A DNA stretch of 19,901 bases from Pseudomonadota bacterium (GTDB lineage: Bacteria > Pseudomonadota > Alphaproteobacteria > Sphingomonadales > Sphingomonadaceae), in NCBI GenBank assembly GCA_023413015.1, contig JAEZQR010000065.1, positions 1-19,901 on the forward strand, in the 5' to 3' direction. The translations under genes and the position numbers were made by a program. Below the pieces are notes generated by a model. The model searched no databases and was not told the origin of the DNA. It was given only the letters and a program-made list of their open reading frames with translations. Of the stretch, positions 6,342 to 13,908 are shown piece by piece (the first letter of the stretch is position 1; every line of letters begins with the position of its first letter).

Positions 6342-9269
6342 TTGAGCGCCAACGCATCGCCTGCCGATCATGGTATCAATCGTGGAATTATCACCAATAA
6401 GTTTGCGGCTGGCGTATCTGCGCTAGCGGTTGCACTGTCGCTGATCGGCGCGCAACCTGCGCAGGCACAAACTTCATCTGACGCAGGTAGTGACCCCGCA
6501 ACGCCCTCGGAGGTCGCCACGGCCGGCGGCACGGCGGACGGGGAGGGCGAGATCGTCGTCACCGGAAGCCGCATCGCACGCGCCGGCTACGAAGCGCCGA
6601 CCCCACTGACTGTTATTGGCGAGCAGGAGATCTTGGCGCAGGCCCCGGCCAACGTCGCCGATTTCGTCAACGACATCCCGTCACTGGTCGGCAGCTCGAC
6701 GCCTGCCAACTCGAACCTGTCGATCAGCGCCGGCACGGCCGGCATCAACGCGCTCAACCTGCGCTCGCTCGGCGCGAACCGGACGCTGGTGCTGCTCGAC
6801 GGCCAGCGCTCGGTCGGTTCGACGCTCTCGGGCGTGGTGGACGTCAACAATATCCCCCAAGCCTTGATCAAGAGCGTCGAGATCGTCACCGGTGGCGCCT
6901 CCGCTGCCTATGGCTCGGATGCCGTGTCGGGTGTCGTGAACTTCATCCTCGACAAGCAGTACACCGGGCTCAAAGGCACGATCGACGGCGGCGAGACGAC
7001 CTATGGCGACGGCCGGAGCTATCGCGTCAGCCTGACCGGTGGCCTGCCCTTCGCCGGCGGCCGCGGCCATGTCCTACTGAGCGGGGAATATGCCAAGAAG
7101 GAGGGCATTCACGGGGTACCGCGCGACTGGAATGACAAGGGCTGGTACCTGATCAACAATCCAGCCTACATCGCCGGCAACGGACAGCCCGAGCGCCTCG
7201 TCGTGAGTGGCGCCGGCCTCAGCAATGCCACGCGGGGCGGCATCATCACCAACACCGCGCTGCGCGGCACGACCTTCGGCGTCAACGGAGCCGTCGGCCA
7301 GTTCGCCTACGGTCAGACCCGCGACCCGTGGATGATCGGCGGCGACTGGGAGGCGGTGCAGGTCAACGGCTACCAATCGCTCGACCCCGAAGAGAAGCGA
7401 CAGAGCGTCTTCGGACGGCTGAGCTTCGAGGTGGCGGACGGCGTGGAGCTGTTCGGCCAGGCGTCGTGGAACCGCACGGAGAACCTTGGCTGGCTGGGCG
7501 TGCAGCTCAATCAGGGCAACGTTACCATTCGCTCCGACAATGCCTTCATCCCGACGTCGGTACGCAATCAGCTGACGACGCTGGGTATCACTTCGTTCAG
7601 CCTCGGCACGACCAACGCCGACCTGCCGATCCGCAAGAACGACGGCGAGCGCGAGACCGAACGTTACGTCGTGGGCGCCAACGGCGACTTTGAGGCATTC
7701 GGTCGCACGCTGAAGTGGGACGCCTACTATCAGCGCGGCGTCACCCGTACGACCGAGATGGCGCGCGACATCACCAACAATGCCCGCCTCGCGCTGGCGC
7801 AGGACGCGGTCTTTGCGCCGGCGGGCAATGCGCTTGGCGTTCCGGCCGGTACGATCGTCTGCCGCTCGACACTGACCAACCCGAATAACGGCTGCGTGCC
7901 GCTGAACCGGCTCGGCATCGGCGTCGCGAGCCCGGCCGCCCTCGACTATGTGCTGGGCAATCCATTCCGCAACCAGCGCTTCCAGCAGGACGTGGTCGCG
8001 GCCAACCTGTCGTTCGATGCCTTCGAGCTTCCCGCCGGGCCCGTCTCGATCGCAATCGGTGCCGAGCACCGCCGCGAGAAGGTGAGCGGCCACGTCGATC
8101 CGCAGTACCAGTCGGGCTGGTTCGTCGGAAACTTCCTGCCGACGTTCGGCAAGTACGACGTGACCGAGGGCTATCTTGAGGCGCTTGTTCCAATCATCGA
8201 GGGGCTCGACTTCAACGGGGCGATCCGCGGCACCGATTACAGCACCTCCGGGTACGTGACGACCTGGAAGGCTGGGCTCACCTATCAGCCGATCCCCGAC
8301 ATCCGCCTCCGGGTTACGCGTTCGCGCGACATCCGGGCCCCCAACCTGGGCGAGCTGTTCACCGCAGGCTCGACGCGCACGAACGTGCTGATCGACCCGT
8401 TCAACGGCAATGCGTCGGTCCAGTTCAGCGGCACCACGAGGGGCAACCTCGAACTGGATCCCGAGAAGTCGGACCAGTGGGGTCTCGGCGTTGTCCTCCA
8501 GCCGACCTTCCTGCCGGGCTTCGGTCTGTCGGTCGACTATTTCGACATCAAGCTGCAGGGCGGCATTGGCTCGGCAGCGGCGCAAACGATCATCGATCGC
8601 TGCTTCGAGGGCGTGGCGCAGTTCTGCTCGGCGGTCGTCCGTGGGCCCAACAGCTTCGGCACGAACCTGCTCATCTACGAGTCGCCCTTTAACTTCGCGA
8701 CCCAGAAGGCGCGCGGGCTCGACATCGAGGCGTCCTATCGCACGGCACTCGACCGGCTCTCGGAGAATCTGGGCGGCAATCTCGCCCTCCGGGCGATGGC
8801 GACCCGCTACATCAAGAACTACACCAACAACGGCCTGGAGACGCCGACCGACACGGTGGGCCAGAACAGCAGCGGCGGCACGCCGAAGTGGCTCTATCGC
8901 CTGACGGCGACCTACACGAACGATCCGGTCACGATCAACTTGGTCGGCCGTGGCATCAGCTCGGGCGTCTACGACAACGCGTTCATCGAGTGTACCAGCA
9001 CTTGCCCGGTATCGACGGTTGACCACCGGACGATCAACGACAACCACATCGACGGTGCGTTCTACGTCGATCTGTCGTTTGCCTACGACTTCAGCCTGGC
9101 CGGCGAGGAGTCGCAGGCCTTCCTCAGCATCAACAACCTCTTCAACAAGGACCCGGCGGTGGTCGCCTCGGGCCCGGCCGGCAGCGCCTACGCGACGCCA
9201 GCCACCAATCAATCGCTCTACGATCTCTTGGGCCGAGCCTTCCGCATCGGTGTCCGCTTCAAGATCTGA
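6342..9269 (+). CDS. TonB-dependent outer-membrane receptor 2
   Basis: A 975-residue paralogue of receptor 1 with the same layout. The signal peptide is long, about 42 residues ending QPAQA, with an extended N-region. A TonB box-like GEIVVTGSRI is at 69-78. The plug has LNLRSLGANRTLVLLDGQR and VTGGASAAYGSDAVSGVVN. The barrel ends FRIGVRFKI. Cysteine-bearing loops (IVCRSTLTNPNNGC; DRCFEGVAQFC) match those in receptor 1. The start is TTG, supported by AGGGGGA six bases upstream. The two receptors are clearly diverged in protein sequence, so they probably take different substrates or are not a recent duplication. It is followed 54 bp downstream by the deacylase gene with only a GC-rich hairpin between, suggesting cotranscription. 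Confidence 0.94.
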   Translation: MSANASPADHGINRGIITNKFAAGVSALAVALSLIGAQPAQAQTSSDAGSDPATPSEVATAGGTADGEGEIVVTGSRIARAGYEAPTPLTVIGEQEILAQAPANVADFVNDIPSLVGSSTPANSNLSISAGTAGINALNLRSLGANRTLVLLDGQRSVGSTLSGVVDVNNIPQALIKSVEIVTGGASAAYGSDAVSGVVNFILDKQYTGLKGTIDGGETTYGDGRSYRVSLTGGLPFAGGRGHVLLSGEYAKKEGIHGVPRDWNDKGWYLINNPAYIAGNGQPERLVVSGAGLSNATRGGIITNTALRGTTFGVNGAVGQFAYGQTRDPWMIGGDWEAVQVNGYQSLDPEEKRQSVFGRLSFEVADGVELFGQASWNRTENLGWLGVQLNQGNVTIRSDNAFIPTSVRNQLTTLGITSFSLGTTNADLPIRKNDGERETERYVVGANGDFEAFGRTLKWDAYYQRGVTRTTEMARDITNNARLALAQDAVFAPAGNALGVPAGTIVCRSTLTNPNNGCVPLNRLGIGVASPAALDYVLGNPFRNQRFQQDVVAANLSFDAFELPAGPVSIAIGAEHRREKVSGHVDPQYQSGWFVGNFLPTFGKYDVTEGYLEALVPIIEGLDFNGAIRGTDYSTSGYVTTWKAGLTYQPIPDIRLRVTRSRDIRAPNLGELFTAGSTRTNVLIDPFNGNASVQFSGTTRGNLELDPEKSDQWGLGVVLQPTFLPGFGLSVDYFDIKLQGGIGSAAAQTIIDRCFEGVAQFCSAVVRGPNSFGTNLLIYESPFNFATQKARGLDIEASYRTALDRLSENLGGNLALRAMATRYIKNYTNNGLETPTDTVGQNSSGGTPKWLYRLTATYTNDPVTINLVGRGISSGVYDNAFIECTSTCPVSTVDHRTINDNHIDGAFYVDLSFAYDFSLAGEESQAFLSINNLFNKDPAVVASGPAGSAYATPATNQSLYDLLGRAFRIGVRFKI

Positions 9270-9275
9270 TCCGCC

Positions 9276-9298
9276 GGGCGGGGCGCCAAGCCCCGCCC
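9276..9298 (+). terminator. GC-rich stem-loop after receptor 2
   Basis: GGGCGGGGC (9276-9284) and GCCCCGCCC (9290-9298) form a perfect 9-base-pair stem with a 5-base loop, seven bases after the receptor stop codon. No T run follows, so complete intrinsic termination is doubtful. A partial terminator or 3'-end stabiliser that lets some transcripts reach the deacylase gene is more likely. Confidence 0.45.
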
Positions 9299-9323
9299 CC
9301 CAACCACCCAGGGAGGGGCTCCG

Positions 9324-10925
9324 ATGAGAAAATCCGTACGTTGGATCACGCGTCTGGCACCGGTGGCGCTGGCCTCGGCACTGGTCAGCGCGACCGGTGC
9401 ATGGGCCGCCGAGCGCTACGACGTGCTGATCCGCGGTGGGACAGTGCTCGACGGCACCGGGAGTACGCGCCGGAGCGCCGATGTCGCGATCAAGGGCGAC
9501 CATATCGTCGAGGTCGGGTCGATTCCAGCCGATGCGACGGCGGCGAAGGTCATCGACGCCACCGGCAAGATTGTCGCGCCGGGCTTCATCGATCCGCATT
9601 CGCACGCCGCTCCCGGCATCACCACCGAGAAGCTCGCCCACGCCGCCCCGATTCTTTATCAGGGCATTACCACGGTCCTGCTCAATCCGGACGGCGGCGG
9701 TCCGGGTGATCTGCGGACGCAGACGGTACCGCTTGAGAAATACACGCCGGGTGTCAACGTGGCGCCGATGATCGGGCACAACGGTGTGCGACAGGCCGTC
9801 ATGGGGCTCGCCAACCGCAAGCCGACGGCGGGCGAGCTGAAGCGGATGGAAGCGCTGGTCAAGGCGGCGATGGACCAAGGCGCATTCGCTTTCTCGAGCG
9901 GGCCGTTCTACATTCCGGGGAAATATTCGAACACCGCAGAGCTGGTCGCGCTCGCCAAGGTGGCGGCCCAATATCCAGGCGCCTTCCACATCAGTCACAT
10001 CCGTGACGAGTCGAGCTACGATGTCGGTGTTATCAGCGCGGTCAAAGAGCTGATCCAGGTTTCGCGCGAGGCGAAGCTGCCGGGCATCGTCACCCACATG
10101 AAGATGCTGGGCCCGTCGGTCTGGGGCAAGTCGACCGATGCGATCAAGCTGATCAACGATGCTCGCGCCGAAGGCCTGTCAATCTGGGCGGATCAGTATC
10201 CGTACGCTGCGTCAGGTTCCGGCCTGCAGCCGGCGCTAGTGCCAGGCTGGGCGCAGGAAGGCGGGCCTGAGGCGATCGCCAAACGCCTGCAGAACCCGGA
10301 GCAGCGGGCGCTCATTCGCAAGGAGATGGTCAAGAACCTCGAGCGGCGCGCCGGTGCTAACGCCATCATGATCCGGCGCTACGAGGCCGATCCCTCGCTC
10401 GAGGGCAAGCGTCTCGACGAGATCGCGCGCAGCCGGCTTCAGGACCCGCTCGACACCGCGATCGACATGCTGGGCAAGGGCGGTGCGGCCATCGTTTCGT
10501 TCAACATGAACGAGAAGGATGTCGAAGCGCTGATGAAGCAGCCGTGGATGATGACCTCGACCGACGGCGGCTTGGTCGAGTTCGGGTCGGGCTCCGAGCA
10601 TCCGCGCGCCTACGGGGCGTTCCCGCGCAAAATCCGGCGCTACGTTCTGGATCGGAACGTGATCACGCTCGAGCAGGCGATCCACTCGTCGACCGGCTTG
10701 CCGGCCAAGGTGCTCGGCATCAAGGATCGCGGCGAGCTGCGCCCGGGTGCCTTCGCCGATGTCGTGGTCTTCGATCCCAAGACCATTCGCGATACCGCAA
10801 CCTACGAGCAGCCACACGCCTACGCCGAAGGAATGGAATATGTATTCGTCAACGGCCAAGCAGCGATCGCCGAGGGCAAGCTGGTCCCGAAGCGTTGGGG
10901 TCGGCTGCTGCGGCGCGGCGAGTAG
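9324..10925 (+). CDS. Exported N-acyl-D-amino-acid deacylase-like amidohydrolase
   Basis: A 533-residue member of the D-aminoacylase branch of the amidohydrolase superfamily, which removes the acyl group from N-acyl-D-amino acids using zinc. The N-terminus (to about residue 29, ATGAWAA) is a signal peptide, so it acts in the periplasm. YDVLIRGGTVLDGTG opens the beta-sandwich, FIDPHSH gives metal ligands H92 and H94, HIRDE gives H225, THMK gives H258, and STDGG gives the catalytic aspartate D414. At the place where D-aminoacylase has a bridging cysteine (in VVxGNCG), this protein has LLNPDGGG (N121-P-D), so the metal site differs. The start has a strong GGGAGGGG site (9311-9318). A dipeptidase or another acylase activity is possible. 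Confidence 0.85.
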   Translation: MRKSVRWITRLAPVALASALVSATGAWAAERYDVLIRGGTVLDGTGSTRRSADVAIKGDHIVEVGSIPADATAAKVIDATGKIVAPGFIDPHSHAAPGITTEKLAHAAPILYQGITTVLLNPDGGGPGDLRTQTVPLEKYTPGVNVAPMIGHNGVRQAVMGLANRKPTAGELKRMEALVKAAMDQGAFAFSSGPFYIPGKYSNTAELVALAKVAAQYPGAFHISHIRDESSYDVGVISAVKELIQVSREAKLPGIVTHMKMLGPSVWGKSTDAIKLINDARAEGLSIWADQYPYAASGSGLQPALVPGWAQEGGPEAIAKRLQNPEQRALIRKEMVKNLERRAGANAIMIRRYEADPSLEGKRLDEIARSRLQDPLDTAIDMLGKGGAAIVSFNMNEKDVEALMKQPWMMTSTDGGLVEFGSGSEHPRAYGAFPRKIRRYVLDRNVITLEQAIHSSTGLPAKVLGIKDRGELRPGAFADVVVFDPKTIRDTATYEQPHAYAEGMEYVFVNGQAAIAEGKLVPKRWGRLLRRGE

Positions 10926-10987
10926 GCCAGCCGAAATGACGCGACCGGCGCCGCTGAGGCGGCGTGCGGCAGCCACCGCGGGCTGAG

Positions 10988-11968
10988 ATGGCGACAGCTC
11001 TCTCAGCCCCGTTGGCGGCACCGGCCTGGGCCGGCCGCCTTGCCGCCGAAGTCGGCAAGGCGGTTCTGGGCCAACCGGCGATCATCGAGCGGCTGCAGAT
11101 CGCGCTGCTCGTCGGCGGTCATGTCCTCTTGGAGGGCATGCCGGGGCTCGCCAAGACGCTCCTGGTGAAGTCGCTCGGCCAGGCTATGGCGCTGCAATTC
11201 GAGCGCATCCAGTTCACACCGGACCTGCTGCCGAGCGACGTCGTCGGAACCATGGTCTATTCTCCGCACGACGGCAGCTTCACGCCGCACCACGGGCCGG
11301 TGTTTGCCAACCTCGTACTCGCCGACGAGATAAACCGGGCGCCTGCCAAGGTGCAGAGCGCGCTGCTTGAGGCGATGCAGGAAGGCCAGGTAACGATCGG
11401 CGGCGCGACATATGGGCTGCCGCAGCCATTCTTCGTGATGGCCACCCAGAACCCGATCGAGCATGAGGGCACCTATCCACTGCCCGAAGCGCAGACCGAC
11501 CGTTTCCTGTTCAAGCTGCTCCTCGATTATCCGGCTGCCGACGACGAGCTGCACATGCTCCGGCGCTGGGGCTCGGCCGCGAAGGCGCCGAAGATCGAGC
11601 CCGCATCGGCCGGCGACGAACTGCTGGCGCTGCGCGCCCAGGTCGATGACATCTACGTCGCCCCCGCGATCGAGGCCTATATCCTCGCCCTCGTGCGCCA
11701 CACGCGCGATCTGGCGCAGCGGGTGTCTGGCGCGCTGCAGCCACTGGCGTTCGGCGCGTCGCCGCGTGCGTCGCTCGCCCTCTACCAGGCGAGCCGGGCG
11801 CTCGCCCTTCTGCGCGGCCACGCCCAGGTAACACCAGACCTCGTGCAATACCTCGCGCCCGATGTCCTTCGGCATCGCATCGGGCTGACCTACGAGGCCG
11901 AGGCGGCGGGTCTCAGCGCTGACGGCGTCATCGAGCAGACCATTGCGGCCGTCGCCGTACCGGACTGA
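10988..11968 (+). CDS. MoxR-family AAA+ ATPase
   Basis: A 326-residue MoxR AAA+ ATPase, thought to act as a chaperone with the VWA proteins encoded downstream. Walker A is G50-MPGLAK-T57, Walker B is LVLADEINRAP (D113, E114), and ATQNP (152-156) followed by EGTYPLPEAQTDRF is the sensor/MoxR signature. A C-terminal helical lid domain follows. The frame is also open from a GTG at 10964 with GAGG four bases before it; I prefer ATG 10988 because MoxR proteins usually begin close to this point, but the ribosome site there is poor. The gene lies 62 bp after the deacylase stop and 9 bp before the DUF58 gene. Confidence 0.93.
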   Translation: MATALSAPLAAPAWAGRLAAEVGKAVLGQPAIIERLQIALLVGGHVLLEGMPGLAKTLLVKSLGQAMALQFERIQFTPDLLPSDVVGTMVYSPHDGSFTPHHGPVFANLVLADEINRAPAKVQSALLEAMQEGQVTIGGATYGLPQPFFVMATQNPIEHEGTYPLPEAQTDRFLFKLLLDYPAADDELHMLRRWGSAAKAPKIEPASAGDELLALRAQVDDIYVAPAIEAYILALVRHTRDLAQRVSGALQPLAFGASPRASLALYQASRALALLRGHAQVTPDLVQYLAPDVLRHRIGLTYEAEAAGLSADGVIEQTIAAVAVPD

Positions 11969-11977
11969 CCGACGCCA

Positions 11978-12895
11978 ATGGCGCCCGTCGCGCGGCTACT
12001 CGACCAGCGGGTCCAGAATTCGCTCCGACGGCTGGAGTGGCAGTTGCGTCACCGCCGTGTCGAGGCGCCACTGGCGGGCGAGAATCAGTCCGTCTTCCGC
12101 GGGCGCGGCATGGAGTTCGATCAGGTCGTCCGCTACGCCTTCGGGGACGACATCCGCGACGTCGACTGGAACGTGACGGCCCGGCTCGGCGACCTCCACC
12201 GCAAGCTGTTCGTCGAAGAGCGCGAGGCGACGATAGTCGTCGTGGTTAGCGACGATCCTGCGCTACAGTTCGGTTCGGGGGCTACAAGCAAACGGGACAT
12301 ACTCCTCGAACTCGCCGGCCTGACGCTGATGCTCGGCGTCATCACGCGCGCCCGCGCCGGGCTTCTCCACGCCACGCCGTCCGCATCCCGGTTCTTCGCG
12401 CCGACCCGACGACGGGCGCAGATTCTGGCGTCAGTCGCCGCGCTCTTCGCCGCACCGACACCCGACCCGACCGCAGGGTCCGGAGGCACGTTCTCGCCGC
12501 TGGTACGGCATCCGCTGCCGCGCGCCGCAACAGTGGTCTGGCTGGGCGAGGTGCCGTCTGTGATGCCTCCGGCCGAATGGGTCGCCTTCCGTCGGCGGCA
12601 CCAGGTCATCGGAATCCGGGTCGAGGACGAATGGGAGCGAACCGGCCCGTCCGGCAGCGGACTCGTGGCCTACGACCCGACAATCCATGATCTCGTGAGG
12701 CTCGATGGCTCGACGGCCGGCCGTGCAGCGCATGCCCGCTGGCGCGAGGCACGCGAGCAGCGTTGGTCCGCCTGGTGGCCCGATCCGGCAAGCCGCCTGG
12801 TGGTAGATGCCCATGCTGATCCGCTCGACGCACTGGTCGGATTCCTGCGCAGCCGCAGCCCGGCCGGCCGACGCCCGACTGTGTACGCCCGATGA
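11978..12895 (+). CDS. DUF58 domain protein
   Basis: A 305-residue DUF58 protein, the standard second gene of MoxR/Bat operons. The signature VVRYAFGDDIRDVDWNVTAR (50-69) followed by KLFVEEREATIVVVVSDDP is typical. The expected metal-binding motif of its VWA-like fold (DxSxS) is not intact: the segment reads VVVSDDPALQFGS. The rest is a soluble alpha/beta domain without clear membrane segments, so it is probably cytoplasmic or at the membrane surface with MoxR. The stop codon overlaps the next start by 4 bp (ATGA), indicating translational coupling. Confidence 0.9.
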   Translation: MAPVARLLDQRVQNSLRRLEWQLRHRRVEAPLAGENQSVFRGRGMEFDQVVRYAFGDDIRDVDWNVTARLGDLHRKLFVEEREATIVVVVSDDPALQFGSGATSKRDILLELAGLTLMLGVITRARAGLLHATPSASRFFAPTRRRAQILASVAALFAAPTPDPTAGSGGTFSPLVRHPLPRAATVVWLGEVPSVMPPAEWVAFRRRHQVIGIRVEDEWERTGPSGSGLVAYDPTIHDLVRLDGSTAGRAAHARWREAREQRWSAWWPDPASRLVVDAHADPLDALVGFLRSRSPAGRRPTVYAR

Positions 12896-13908
12896 GCGGC
12901 TACCGTTTTGAAGAACCGTGGGCGCTGCTCGCGCTCTTGCTCATTCCGGCGACGATGCTGTGGCGGCGTTGGCGCGGGCGGACCGCCATATGGCTGGTGC
13001 CCTATGCAGGCGCATGGACCACCGGTTCCGGATGGCGGCGCGACTGGCGCATCGTGCTCCTCTATGCAGCGCTCGCGCTTCTGGTCGTCGCTCTAGCGCG
13101 GCCGCAACGGCTCGACGCCCGTCACGAGACGCGATCGCGTGGCTACGACCTGATGCTGGCGGTGGATTTGTCGAGCTCGATGCTCGCAGAGGACTACGCC
13201 GGCTCTCATGGGCCGATCAACCGGCTCGAGGCGGTCAGGCCGGTGCTCAGCGCCTTCATAACCGGTCGCCCGCACGACCGGATCGGCGTCGTGTTATTTG
13301 CTCGCCGTGCCTACACGCTCGCGCCGCTCACGACCGATCACCGCTCGCTGGAGCGTCAGGTTGCTGAGCTTCGCATCGGCCTCATCGATGACGGGACCGC
13401 AATCGGCGACGGGCTCGGGATGGCGCTGGCCAACCTTGAGACTGGCCGCGGCAGCCAGCGTGCGGTGGGTGCCTTCGTCATCCTGCTGACTGATGGGGCG
13501 AACACGAGCGGCACGCTGACCCCGCCGGAGGCGACGGCGATCGCCCGCCACAGGGGCGTGCCGGTCTACACGATCGCCGCCGGCCGCAATGGCATGGTGC
13601 CCTTCCCGGTATTCGACGAACGTGGCCGCCGCACCGGGACACGGCAGCAGCCGTCCAGCCTCGATCTGGAGGCGCTGCGGGCGGTATCGGTACAGACCGG
13701 CGGGCGCATGTTCGAGGCAGGCGATGCGCGCGCGGTGCGCAACGCATTCGCCGCCATAGACGCTGCCCGCAAGGCCGAGTTCCAGGTTAAGGTGCGGCGG
13801 ACGACGACCGAGCTGTTCCACTGGGCCGCCCTGCCGGCGCTCGGCTGCCTGGTGCTCGCCTTCTCAGCCGTTCGCCTTGCCCGACCCGACGCGCGGCGCG
13901 CGCCATGA
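12892..13908 (+). CDS. batA: BatA-like VWA membrane protein
   Basis: A 338-residue BatA-type protein. Two N-terminal membrane segments (about 10-24 and 53-69, the second ending in the typical ALARPQ) precede a von Willebrand A domain with an intact metal site: D92-L-S-S-S96, T147 or T148 in APLTTD, and D201 in LLTDGANTSG. A C-terminal membrane segment (about 310-327) anchors the domain. VWA domains of this type are thought to bind partner proteins through a Mg2+ ion at the envelope. It overlaps both neighbours by 4 bp (ATGA at 12892 and 13905). The symbol follows the Bat nomenclature by domain order; it is not from a database match. Confidence 0.88.
   Translation: MSGYRFEEPWALLALLLIPATMLWRRWRGRTAIWLVPYAGAWTTGSGWRRDWRIVLLYAALALLVVALARPQRLDARHETRSRGYDLMLAVDLSSSMLAEDYAGSHGPINRLEAVRPVLSAFITGRPHDRIGVVLFARRAYTLAPLTTDHRSLERQVAELRIGLIDDGTAIGDGLGMALANLETGRGSQRAVGAFVILLTDGANTSGTLTPPEATAIARHRGVPVYTIAAGRNGMVPFPVFDERGRRTGTRQQPSSLDLEALRAVSVQTGGRMFEAGDARAVRNAFAAIDAARKAEFQVKVRRTTTELFHWAALPALGCLVLAFSAVRLARPDARRAP

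Noticed and set aside
9276..9298. Strong intrinsic terminator after receptor 2
   Set aside because: The stem is strong but no T run follows, so I list it only as a stem-loop with doubtful termination.
7074..10097. Very long open frame (about 1007 codons) on the minus strand
   Set aside because: It lies antisense to receptor 2 and the deacylase, both of which have clear domains. The translation is rich in Arg, Asp, Ala and Val with no family motif, which is what the complementary strand of GC-rich coding DNA gives.
11003..11875. Minus-strand frame of about 290 codons opposite moxR
   Set aside because: It is the complement of a gene with intact Walker A, Walker B and sensor motifs, and has no motif of its own.
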